A DNA stretch of 64,000 nucleotides from Artemisia argyi (Eukaryota > Streptophyta > Magnoliopsida > Asterales > Asteraceae): NCBI GenBank assembly GCA_030686995.1, contig CM060692.1, forward strand, positions 14,737,465-14,801,464, given 5' to 3'. The translations under genes were made by a program, and so were the position numbers. Of the stretch, positions 1-9,911 are shown piece after piece. The notes beneath the pieces are model-generated. The model worked only from the letters and a program-made list of their open reading frames with translations, was not told where the DNA came from and made no database searches. The first letter of the stretch is position 1, and the number at the start of each line of letters is the position of its first letter.

Positions 1-2
1 TA

Positions 3-155
3 TCTTTGATCCCGGCATTCTCATTTATAAATTATGAGCCGGTTACTTATCTCATCGGTGTGGAACTTTCACGTGCTTCAAATGTTTATCCAAACATCTT
101 GAATGAAAGTCCGATTGAGATTGTCTCTTCCACTTGCTTCCCCATGGACAAATAA
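3..155 (+). CDS. C-terminal 50 codons of an unidentified ORF, cut by window edge (element Z)
   Basis: An open frame enters from the left edge and ends with TAA at 153-155; its last residues are CFPMDK. I do not recognise the protein. It is followed by a long noncoding stretch, several polypurine tracts and an LTR-like start at 1034, so its position fits the last ORF of a plus-strand LTR retrotransposon. The start lies outside the window, and 50 codons are too few to assign a domain. It could instead be a chance open frame; the absence of stops over 150 bases is only weak support. Confidence 0.4.
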   Translation, partial: SLIPAFSFINYEPVTYLIGVELSRASNVYPNILNESPIEIVSSTCFPMDK

Positions 156-610
156 ATTCGGGGTCGAGTCAAGCTAGTGACTCGGTAATTAAAAACATTA
201 GCAAAAACATGGGTTTTCACCCATGTGTAACACCCTAGTGTGGGGGAGATGCCCCACATGTTGTATATATATATGCATCAAAAAAAAAAAAAAAAAAAAG
301 AAAATGTACATATAGTGATAGCTTCTATTTAAGAAGTTTTATCTAAAAAATAATTGTATGTATATACATCTTAAATAAATAAAGGCTATGTAATATTTCC
401 TTCTTACGTTCTAAGTTCAGTTTAACACCCGGTACTTTGAATATTGAGGACAATATTCAGTTCTAAGTGTGGGGGGAGATTCGTTATTCTAACGAATTTA
501 AACACATGTTCCATCAAAGCACCCCCATTTTAGCCAAAATTTTAAAATTTTTTCTCACTTAGAACGCAACAAATGGTATCAATCCTCCATGTCTAACCCA
601 CAACAGGATT

Positions 611-970
611 GGCTAATCCAGGAGCAAACGGTTCTTGGTAAAGATAACTCAAACCCGTTTATGGCTTGCAATTTGCCAAAAATTGTATGGTTCCTCAACT
701 CCCCATTATCCTCAAAAGCTAATGAGTTGGCTAGCCCGCAAGATTATGGCTTGTGGTAAAGGCCGTTGAAAAACCATAATTGGTAATCAGCTCACCAAGA
801 TGTTGACTATTCCATCAAGAGTTGGCTAGTCCAGAAGCAAACGGCTTCTGGTAAAGACTAATCAAATCCGTTGACAGCTGGTGATTTGCTCAAAATCACA
901 CGGTTATCAGGTGTGCCACAGTTCTTACACCTGGCTACTCCAGAAGTGATGGCTTTTGGTAAAGAGTTTT
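611..970 (+). repeat. Array of four diverged repeat units, each with a conserved hairpin
   Basis: Four units start with (T)TGGCTA and contain a stem-loop followed by GTAAAG. The stems are CCAGGAGC 620-627 with GTTCTTGG 633-640; CCGCAAG 736-742 with CTTGTGG 750-756; CCAGAAGC 831-838 with GCTTCTGG 844-851 (perfect); and CCAGAAG 940-946 with CTTTTGG 953-959. Base changes in one arm are mostly matched in the other or give G-U pairs in RNA. Units 1 and 3 also have a second stem: CAATTT 669-674 with AAATTG 680-685, and GTGATTT 881-887 with AAATCAC 893-899. It lies between an ORF tail and the terminal polypurine tract, so it would be in the 3' part of the element RNA. Confidence 0.7.
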
Positions 971-1020
971 TCAAATCCATTAAGTTTTTCTCAATAGATT
1001 GCTAGGGACTAGCAATAGTT

Positions 1021-1033
1021 TAGTGTGGGGGAT
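1021..1033 (+). promoter_or_regulatory. Polypurine tract of element Z
   Basis: The tract AGTGTGGGGGAT directly precedes a TGATGAGT LTR-like start. This is the expected place for the plus-strand DNA primer of an LTR retrotransposon. Two similar tracts lie upstream. Confidence 0.55.
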
Positions 1034-1850
1034 TGATGAGTGTCTAAATACTCATCATTTTATACTAATCTGAACTGCCAAAACATACAAAAACACTCAA
1101 ATATGTATCAAAATACTTTAAATATCTTAAAGGCGTGTTTTATATGTTTCAAATGCAAAATATGCAAAAACAGATTAAAAACGTACAAAGTTTGCATAAT
1201 TGGCAGTTTCAGTCCCTCAAGTTTCATAAATTGTCAAAACTAGTCCCTGGTTATTCTAGAAACATGAAAAAGTCACCAAAGGTCCTTTTTAATCATAAAG
1301 TTACATATTTAGTCCTTTGGTGCAAAAGTTTCATTAAATTACAAGTTTAGTCCCTCAACTTTGGAAATTGACAGAAATGGTCCCTGGGATGTAAAAACTT
1401 TGAGAAAAGCAATTTTGGTCCTTATACTAATAATCTTTTGCAGGAATGGTCCTTGGGTGAAAAGTTTGGTAAAATTACATGTTTGGTCCCTGAAGTTTCA
1501 CAGTTTGGCAAAACAGGTCCCTCAAAGTTTCAAACTTGACAGTTTCAGTCCCTGGGTGTTCAAAATGAAAAATTATCATTTAAGGTCCCTATACTATTCA
1601 ACTTTTACAAAACTGGACCTTTTGATAATATTTTGGGAAATTACATATTTAGTCCCTCAAAAATCCGGAAATTACATAAATGGTCCTTTAATATTTAAAA
1701 ATGGAAAATTATGTAATTTTAGTCCTTGGGTTATTCATTATTGGCAAATATGACCCTTGTGATTAATTTGGAATAATGCCACAAACAGCCCTCAACTTTA
1801 TCCAAATTACATTTTTAGTCCTTGTGATTAATTTCTAAATAAACCAAACG
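1034..1850 (+). mobile_element. Left part of the 3' LTR of element Z; right end unresolved
   Basis: The LTR-like start TGATGAGT (1034-1041) follows the polypurine tract, and ACTCATCA at 1050-1057 makes an 8-bp inverted repeat with it. I could not find a matching CA end with a target-site duplication, nor a second copy of this LTR, so the right boundary is unknown and may lie anywhere up to about 4900. The segment is mostly a phased degenerate repeat (separate entry). Confidence 0.4.
1210..1835 (+). repeat. Degenerate phased repeat, about 19 units of 30-39 bp
   Basis: Each unit begins with RGTCCCT or RGTCCTT, for example at 1213, 1242, 1281, 1312, 1350, 1380, 1418, 1448, 1485, 1516, 1547, 1583, 1614, 1650, 1681 and 1720, and continues with an A/T-rich part that often contains TTTCA, AAATTG or TTACAT. 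Units beginning CCCTCAA and CCCTGGG tend to alternate. The 130-codon open frame at 1361-1753 is a by-product of the repeat. Confidence 0.75.
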
Positions 1851-4690
1851 GATCCAAACTATTATAACAAACCCAACATTTTATAAAAAGCCCACCCTTT
1901 TTTTTGTCCAAGCCCAAAGTGCAAAGCCCAATCCCCTTTACCAGGTTTGACCTGCGTTGACCCCGCCACAAACCATAGTCACTGTTCATCTCCCTCACAG
2001 CCTAAACCGCCCATCCACCTTGCCTGGTATTGCCACCACTTGACCCCCAGCCTTATCCCTCCACCTCCACAACACTCCAACAAACCTTAAATGCCCTAAA
2101 ATCAGCTCCACGCAATCCACAGTACTCAATTGAGACTTTGGCGCCAAGTTATGAATTTAAACGGCTGGGATGACTTGGACTTTATCAATGGCTAGGAAGT
2201 GGTGGGAAACACCCCAATGGGTCCCACATGCTCAGAAAGTAGCTACAAAAGGGAAGAAAGGCTGATGAGAAAGATAATTAGTTTAGGTTTTATTTAATTA
2301 GGTCGAATAGTGTAATTTAATTTTCTTAGTGTAATTTAAAGCTTCTCGGTAATCAATTAAGTTATGTTAATGTAACCTTTAACTTTTGTAATCATCAATT
2401 TCAAATTTCAGTTTGTTATCTCAGATTTTGTATTTCTTAAATTTTCAAAAATCTCAAAAAGCTTGTAAGTTGTTAATTGTTGTTGTTACTGAATTCATAA
2501 GCTCACATAAGCTCTGACAAGGCTTATTAAGCTTATTGGAACTATAAATCAGCAATATTCAGTGAAAAAGAAAAATACTAAAAAAAAATAGAGAAAATAG
2601 AAAAATAAATAGAAAATATATGGCAATGAAGATTGAGCAATGGAACATGGTGAAAATTGGATTATTCTGGTCTTAGATACCTCGTGGGAGGTTGTTAGGA
2701 TAAGTATTAGTCCCTGGTTCACTGTCTCTCAAGCTTGAATCACTTGTAAGGTTTTTTACTATTTTTGGCATTTTATTGTTCTTGTATTTTATTTGTGTTG
2801 ATCTTTGTGTTTTTCTGTTTATTTGTTGTTGTTAAATTAATATATAGCTTAATATTGGCTGCTTATTAATTAGATTCCTTTGTTGCTAAAATTTCACCTT
2901 TCACTGTGTAAAATACAAGATTGACAAACCTGTGTTATATGCTTGTGTTGTGTTTGATTTATGTTTATTTAATCTTAATTAGTCATAATATAGTATTTGG
3001 GATCATTTTTATGGATTAGAATAGTGTTTAGCCTTGAAAATCTCATAAACAGATATATAAGAGGGTGTTTGGCTCAGGTTGCTCAGTGAGCTCAACTGAC
3101 TTTGAGTGTGAATTGGTGATTCATAATAGTAACTTAGGTTCATACTAGCTCAGTCTAACCATAACTTGGTCACTTATACAATCAAAAAGTCAAAATCCAA
3201 TTCCAATTACCTTGACAGTTAACTGTCAAGGATTTTGGGATCCACAAGCCTTAAGTTTTAATCATAAGTAAGTAATTTAGCTTATTTTAGCTTAGTTATA
3301 ACTTAATTAGTCACAATTAATCATAAAATCTAGATAGAAACTCATAAAAGTCAACATAGCAAAGTTTTGATAAAAAGTCAATTTGCTCAGCTCAGATTTT
3401 TCCCAAAACTCCCTGATTTCTTTTGAATTTAGGAGAAGGTTTTAGGTCTTGAAATTTTGTGTAATTGTTGCCTACCAGCTCTAGTTTAAGCTCCCATACA
3501 GCTTATATTTTTAGTATTTTTAGTGTGGGCCCCACTCACCCTCAAAGACAACTGCAGGGCAAGGTATTGCCCTGCTCAGTTCAGACTCAGTCACAACACC
3601 ACCTTTGGTGGTGTTTTGTGACCAACCCAGTGGACCCCACACCATAAAACCAGTTCCATACAACCCCCCTCCTACCAGACCCTTAAGGTTGACTCTTGGT
3701 TTGACTTGAATCCAAGTGGACCCCACCTAAATCAGACCCAAAATCTTGTCCCATTTCTGTGTTCAAATCAGTTTTTGAATTAGCTTATTTGGGCTTATTA
3801 GCTTATCTACTGAGCTTAATTGGCCATTTTAAGCTTTGACAAGTTCAAACAACCTATTAGAACCAGAAAATTCCATAGTGGGTCCCACACCAGCTCATTT
3901 GAGCTTATTTGTCCATTTGGTCAACCAAAGTTAACTGTGGAGGTAATAAGCCCCCACAGTGCTTATTATTAAGCTAGAAAATTATTGTTTTTATTAAAGT
4001 TACTTATTTTTATGTATAATAAAGTTTTGTAAAATAAAAATCCAGAAAAAACAATATAAAATTAAGTGATAGTTTCTATTTAATTTAATTTAATTTTAAT
4101 TTTCATTTTTATATTTTTATTAAGTAATCTGTATTTTTTATATTTTTATTAATTTCCTTATATATTAAAGTAATTTAAATAATTTTATTAGATTTTTATT
4201 TTGTCATTTGGTATTAATTAGAATTAATAATAGTTTTATTAGTAATTAATCAATAAATAAATTTTAAATAGCATAATTAATTTTTATATAGAAATACCTA
4301 TTTTTTATATTTTTTATAGCTTTTATAAGTCATAAAATAGTTTTATAAATTTTTCCATAATTTTCTAAGTTAGTTTAGTAGTATTTGTAATTTAAAATAA
4401 TTTAATTAGTATAATTAATATAAATAGTTTTTAATTAATAGAAAATTCATAAAAAGACAAAAAGATTTATTTTTATTTTTTATACTTTCTTCAAGTTCAT
4501 TTTTAAGTTTAGAAATTATTTTTACAAGTTTTTAGTTTAATTTGTAGTATTTATAATTTTCTAATTAAATAGTTAAATAGTTATTAATTAAATAATTAAT
4601 AATAAATAATATAATAATCTAAAAAATAGTTTTATTTTTAGTTTAATTTTATTTTAAGTTTAAGTTTATAGAATTTTCATTTTTAACCCT
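1851..4690. other. Long AT-rich stretch without genes; possible LTR continuation
   Basis: No coding region is supportable. Between 2500 and 3970 the words AGCTTA and AGCTTATT recur many times. GGTCCCAC or close variants occur near 2218, 3533, 3632, 3718 and 3881. From about 4000 to 4680 the sequence is extremely AT-rich. It may belong to the Z LTR, to a lost 5' part of T1, or to another repeat; nothing in it pairs clearly with another part of the window. Confidence 0.5.
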
Positions 4691-5206
4691 TGTAGTTTAT
4701 TTTTCTTTAAAACTCACCTTTTTCTCAGTACGCAGTCGCGTCTGATTGGTGTACGTTTATACGTTTTAGATATCTAGGTTTTACGTAATCACTAATATAG
4801 TTTATTTAAGTCATTTTACTTTATAAAACCCTAGTTAATCACACACACACACTTTTATACCATTTCCTGTTCAGATTCACTCGATCACAGATTCGTTTTA
4901 AATCATCACAACCTCGTTGGGACATTACGACCCGGGAAAACACTGTATTCCTCGGAAGCATTCGCCTCGGCTGTTTGACTATTACAGTTGGCCATTCACA
5001 AGTGGCTGATCAATAATTATCTGACTGTTTGAGGCGAATCAGTTTCGATTTTGTAAATCAATCAACGTTATATGAATAAAACTCTTGTTTTATATACTAT
5101 CACGTGTTATGCCTTTAAGTTTCAACATTATTATCCTATCATTCTTATCAAATTGTGCTCATTTCACAACTCTCTAATTACAACGTATCTTTTGAACAAT
5201 AGAATC
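4691..5206 (+). promoter_or_regulatory. Presumed promoter and leader upstream of T1 gag
   Basis: A TATA-like TTTATAAAACCC lies near 4832-4843, followed by an (AC)n run at about 4851-4862 and a leader up to the gag ATG at 5207. The leader contains an inverted repeat, ATTCGCCTC at 4960-4968 and GAGGCGAAT at 5031-5039. I find no tRNA-Met-type primer-binding site and no similarity by eye to the T1 3' LTR, so whether this is a diverged 5' LTR or foreign sequence is open. Confidence 0.35.
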
Positions 5207-6530
5207 ATGACGCCAAAGAAGAAGACACCACCAGCAATGACTCAAGCTGCCATTCGCAAGCTAGTTAAGGACAGTGTCAACGCAGCACTCACCACGGAAC
5301 GAGCAGCCGTAGCTGCAGTAGCTGCCATAGCTGCTGGTGCTGCAGATACTACAGCTGCTGATGCTGCAGCAGCCGCTGATGCTGCAGCAGCTGCTGATGC
5401 TGCAGCAGCCGCTGAAGCTGCCACTGCTGCGGAAGCTGCTATCACTGCAGAAGCTGCCCGAATTGCCAGCCTTAACCTTGGAGGACCAAACCCAACTATC
5501 CCTCCGGTGACAAATGTTGCTATAGTACCAAAGGGTTGCTCGTTCATTTCCTACTTGAAATGTGAACCCATCAAATTTAAGGGTACTGAAGGAGCTGTAG
5601 GTTTGACCCGCTGGTTTGAAAAAGCGGAGTCGGTATTCTTGGTCAGTAAATGTACTGAGGGTGATAAAGTTCAGTATGCCACGAGTACTCTGTTGAATGA
5701 GGCATTATCATGGTGGAATTCAATTGCTCAACCAATGGGCATTGAAAATGCTTATAAGATTACTTGGGCTAATTTGAAGCAAATGATGATCAAGGAATAC
5801 TGCCCTCGCAGTGAAATGACATCATAACCTACAACCGTCGATTCCAAGAATTGAGGATACTTTGTCCAACAATGGTTTCCACAAAGGAAAAATTGTTGGA
5901 AAGGTATATCTGGGGACTTCCATCAAGTATACAAGGGAATGTAACTTCAGCAAATCCCAAAAGGAACTTGATGAAGCTATGCGGATGTCTCGCAGCCTCA
6001 TGGATCAGGTGGTACGTATGACAGAAACCCGAAAGCAAAACAACCCCAACAACACCAACAACGCCAACAATACCAATAATACCAACAACTCCAACTATCG
6101 TAACAACAACAACAACAACAACAAGCGACCATGGGATGGTAACCATGGAAGTAACAATAACAACAACAACCAAACCCGAAACAACAACCATCACAATCAA
6201 CAGAACAAAAGACAAGAAGCCGCGACGGCTTATGTTGCTGCACCAGCCGGTGGTAAATACGTTGGTACTCTACCACAATGTACCAAGTGCAACTACCATC
6301 ATGAAGGTCCCTGCCCGGCCAAGTGCAACAAGTGTCAAAAGCCCGGACATCTTGCCAGGGATTGTAGAGGCAAGGGTGTAGCTACTGGGGCTAACACACA
6401 GCCCATAGTTACATGTTTTGGGTGTGGTGAAAAGGGACACTTCAAGAACAACTGTCCTCAAAACCAAGGACCCCAAGGCGGAGGTGCTCGCGGTAGAGCC
6501 TATGTCATGGGAAATGGAGAACCACACCAG
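5207..6530 (+). pseudogene. gag: T1 gag (capsid/nucleocapsid), frameshifted
   Basis: Gag packages element RNA into cytoplasmic particles. I choose the ATG at 5207 because MTPKKK begins a plausible gag; the in-frame upstream stretch from 5072 looks like leader. Residues about 36-85 are an alanine-rich repeat (ADAAAA units), followed by a retrotransposon-gag-like region containing LTRWFEKAESVF. The frame stops at 5825-5827 after [10 protein letters not shown]; similarity resumes directly in another frame, indicating a short deletion, and shifts again near 5950-5970. An Asn-rich linker (about 6038-6200) precedes two CCHC zinc knuckles, at about 6323-6364 and 6415-6457 ([14 protein letters not shown]). 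It is not translatable as one protein. Confidence 0.85.
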
Positions 6531-7073
6531 GACCCGAACGTGGTTACCGGTACGTTCTTACTCAATAACATTCCTGTTAAAGTCTTATTCGATTCTGGTG
6601 CTGATATGAGCTTTATATCTACTAGAATTGCGCCTTTACTTGATATTCCATCAATCACTTTAACCACTTGTTATAGTATTGAACTAGCTACCGGTGACTT
6701 AGTAAATACTAATACCGTAATCCCAAACTATACCCTTAATCTCTTAGACCACCCCTTTAACATCAATCTTATGCCAATCGAACTCGGAAGTTTTGATGTT
6801 GTTATTGGCATGGATTGGTTGTCTAAACATCAAGCTAACATCATTTGTGGTGAAAGAGTTGTGCACATTCCATGTGACAACGAAACTTTGATCATTCGAG
6901 GTGATCAAAGTGGAACTCGAATAAACATCATCTCATGTATCAAAACCATGAAGTACATTGAGAAAGGATGTTATGCTTTCCTAGCCCACGTAACCGAAAA
7001 GAAATCCGATGAAAAACGTCTCGAAGATGTTCCTATTGCCCGTGAGTTTCCTGAAGTCTTTCCAGAAGATTAA
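6531..7073 (+). pseudogene. T1 aspartic protease region of pol, ends in premature stop
   Basis: The retroviral-type protease cleaves the Gag-Pol polyprotein. The catalytic motif is visible as [12 protein letters not shown] at about 6585-6620 (D-S-G), with the C-terminal core [11 protein letters not shown] near 6798-6830. The frame continues through EFPEVFPED and hits TAA at 7071-7073, while similarity to pol carries on in the same frame afterwards, so this is a nonsense mutation rather than the natural end. It is in the same frame as the zinc knuckles and the N-terminal part of RT. Confidence 0.85.
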
Positions 7074-8365
7074 CCCGGACTACCACCAAATCGTCAAATA
7101 GAATTCAGAATTGATTTAATACCAGGAGCGGCGCCATTTGCCCGCGCACCCTACCGGCTAGCACCTTCAGAGATGCAAGAGCTATCAAATCAATTACAAG
7201 AACTTTCGGATAAGGGATTTATTCGACCCAGTTCCTCACCTTGGGGAGCTCCAGTTTTATTCGTGAAAAAGAAAGATGGGTCATTACGAATGTGTATTGA
7301 CTATCGTGAACTAAACAAATTAACCATAAAGAACCGATACCCACTACCAAGAATTGATGATTTATTCGATAGCAAGGTTCAACCTATTACTCAAAAATTG
7401 ACCTACGATTAGGTTACCATCAAGTTAGAGTTCGTGATGAAGACATTCCAAAAACAGCCTTTAGGACACGATATGGTCACCATGAATTCCAAGTGATGCC
7501 ATTTGGGTTAACAAATGCACCGGCAGTATTCATGGATCTCATGAATCGGGTGTGTAAGCCATATTTGGACAAATTCGTGATCGTATTCATAGACGACATT
7601 CTCATTTATTCCAAAAACGAAGAGGAACACAAAGAACACCTGAGAACAATTTTAGGACTACTCAAGGAAGAGAAATTGTATGCAAAGTTTTCCAAATGCG
7701 AATTTTGGATTCAATCCGTACAATTCCTTGGGCATGTGATTGACAAGACCGGTTTACATGTCGATCCCACTAAAATTGAAGCTATCAAAAATTGGCCAAC
7801 ACCTACCACACCTACAGAAATTCGTCAATTTCTGGGTCTAGCCGGGTATTACCGAAGGTTTATTGAAGGATTTTCCTCAATAGCAAAGTCTTTGACTAAG
7901 CTAACTCAGAAAGACAAGAAATACGTGTGGGATGAAAACGAAGAAAAAGCTTTCCAAACCCTCAAACAGAAACTTTGTAGTGCTCCTATCCTAGCATTGC
8001 CAGATGGGATAGAAGATTTTGTAGTCTATTGTGATGCATCGCACCAAGGGTTTGGTGCCGTGTTGATGCAACGTGATAAGGTCATGGCTTATGCATCAAG
8101 ACAACTCAAGGTTCATAAGGAAAATTACACCACTCATGACTTAGAGTTAGGAGCTGTGGTCTTTGCACTAAAAATCTGGAGACACTATCTATACGGTACT
8201 AGATGTACTGTGTACACCGATCATAAAAGTCTACAACACATTTTGAACCAAAAAGAACTAAACATGAGACAACGTCGTTGGTTGGAATTACTAAGTGATT
8301 ATGACTGCGACATTCGTTACCATCCAGGAAAGGCAAACGTAGTAGCCGACGCCCTGAGCCGATAG
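7074..8365 (+). pseudogene. T1 reverse transcriptase and RNase H, frameshifted
   Basis: RT copies element RNA into DNA and RNase H removes the RNA strand. RT begins after the 7073 stop; [20 protein letters not shown] and LPRIDDLFD are clear. A frameshift lies at about 7370-7378, after DLFD. RT then continues in another frame with [18 protein letters not shown] and the catalytic [10 protein letters not shown] (about 7585-7615). RNase H follows with [15 protein letters not shown] (about 8020-8065), [20 protein letters not shown] and TDHKSL (D-E-D pattern visible). The frame is closed by TAG at 8363-8365 just after VADALSR; the downstream integrase frame is the same, so this is another nonsense codon. 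Confidence 0.88.
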
Positions 8366-9877
8366 GAACGGGTTAAACCACTACGAGTCCGAGCCTTAGT
8401 TTTAACCATAAATTCAAACTTTCCTACCCAAATCCTTCACGCTCAAGCTGAGGCGGTGAAACAAGAAGACATCCAAAAGGAAAAGTTGGATGGCATGATA
8501 CAAAGGAAATTCGAAACCCGTTCAGATGGAACTCTATGCTTCCAAGGTCGAAGTTGGTTACCACTTTATGGTGGCCTACGAGACTTGATCATGCATGAAT
8601 CACACAAGTCTAAATACTCCATACATCCAGGATCTGATAAGATGTATCATGATCTTAAGTTACTCTATTGGTGGCCGAACATGAAAGCCGACATTGCAAC
8701 ATACGTTAGCAAATGTCTTACCTGCTCCAAAGTAAAAGCCGAACATCAAAAACCATCCGGTCCATTACAACAACCAGAGATTCCTATGTGGAAATGGGAA
8801 AGAATTACTATGGACTTCATTACCAAGCTCCCAAAGACATCAAGCGGTTATGACTCCATCTGGGTCATAGTTGATCGTCTCACAAAATCCGCACACTTTA
8901 TACCAATCAAAGAGACTTACAAAATGGAACAACTAACCCGACTGTACGTCAAAGAATTAGTCTCAAGACATGGTGCACCAATGTCCATCATATCCGACAG
9001 AGATGGTAGATTTACTTCCAATTTCTGGCAGTCACTCCAAGACGCCTTTGGAACAAATCTAGACATGAGTACAGCGTACCATCCTCAGACCGATGGTCAG
9101 AGTGAACGAACCATTCAAACACTTGAAGACATGCTTCGAGCGTGTATAATAGATTTTGGAAAAGGATGGGATACTCATCTACCATTAGCCGAATTTTCCT
9201 ACAACAACAGCTATCATACAAGTATTAAAGCAACTCCATTTGAAGCACTTTACGGCCGAAAGTGTCATTCACCTGCTTGTTGGGCTGAAGTGGGAGAAGT
9301 TTAACTCACTGGACCAGAACTCATTCGAGAAACAACGGATAAGATTGTACAAATCAGAAGTCGACTACAAGCCGCAAGAGATCGACAGAAAAGTTATGCC
9401 GACACACGACGCAGACCCCTAGAATTCCAAGTCGGAGATAGGGTTATGCTAAAGGTATCACCTTGGAAAGGTTTGATACGATTCGGTAAACGAGGAAAAC
9501 TAAACCCAAGATACATTGGACAATTCAAAATCCTAGCCAGGGTTGGCCTTGTGGCGTACAGACTTGAGCTTCCATCAGAACTCAGTAGTGTACACCTCAC
9601 TTTCCATGTATCTAACCTAAAGAAATGCTTATCAGATGAATCACTCGTGATTCTACTCGATGAAATTCAACTCAATGATGATCTTTAATTTATTGAGGAA
9701 CCCGTAGAAATCATGGACCGAGAGGTCAAACAACTCAAGCAAAGCCGTATTCCAATTGTCAAAGTTCGTTGGAACTCACGACGTGGTCCTGAATACACAT
9801 GGGAACGAGAGGACCAGATACGTAAGAAATACCCACATCTTTTTACCAACGAAGCTTCTACTCCCAACGCAAATTGA
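8366..9877 (+). pseudogene. T1 integrase with C-terminal chromodomain, two internal stops
   Basis: Integrase inserts the DNA copy; the chromodomain is thought to steer chromoviruses to marked chromatin. An HHCC zinc module is visible ([13 protein letters not shown] then [11 protein letters not shown], about 8590-8750), then the catalytic core with MDFITKLP (first Asp), SDRDGRF (second Asp, about 8995-9012) and [11 protein letters not shown] (Glu, about 9100-9130). TAA codons at 9302-9304 and 9686-9688 interrupt the frame but similarity continues without a shift. The chromodomain lies at about 9700-9850, with VKVRWNSRRGPEYTWERED. The natural end is TGA at 9875-9877, just before the polypurine tract. 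Confidence 0.88.
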
Positions 9878-9894
9878 TCTCCGGGACGGAGATC

Positions 9895-9911
9895 TCGTAT
9901 GGGGTGGAGAC
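9895..9911 (+). promoter_or_regulatory. T1 polypurine tract
   Basis: The purine-rich GGGGTGGAGA (9901-9910) lies one base before the LTR start TGTAACA, the usual plus-strand primer site. Confidence 0.65.

Larger units (their letters stand above)
156..1033 (+). other. 3' noncoding region of element Z
   Basis: No gene. It holds an A-run (about 280-299), two polypurine tracts of the form AGTGTGGGGGAG (about 233-245 and 467-479), an array of hairpins (611-970) and the terminal polypurine tract before 1034. This organisation resembles the long 3' noncoding regions of Athila/Tat-type Ty3 elements. The lineage is inferred, because no RT of this element is in the window. Confidence 0.5.

Noticed and set aside
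1361..1753. 130-codon plus-strand ORF
   Set aside because: It is a translation of the RGTCCCT repeat; no domain or conservation is implied.
5242..5547. Alanine-rich minus-strand ORF
   Set aside because: Mirror of the alanine repeat in T1 gag; the plus-strand frame carries the real gag.
5998..6276. Cysteine-rich minus-strand ORF
   Set aside because: Complement of the Asn-codon repeat in gag; composition artefact.
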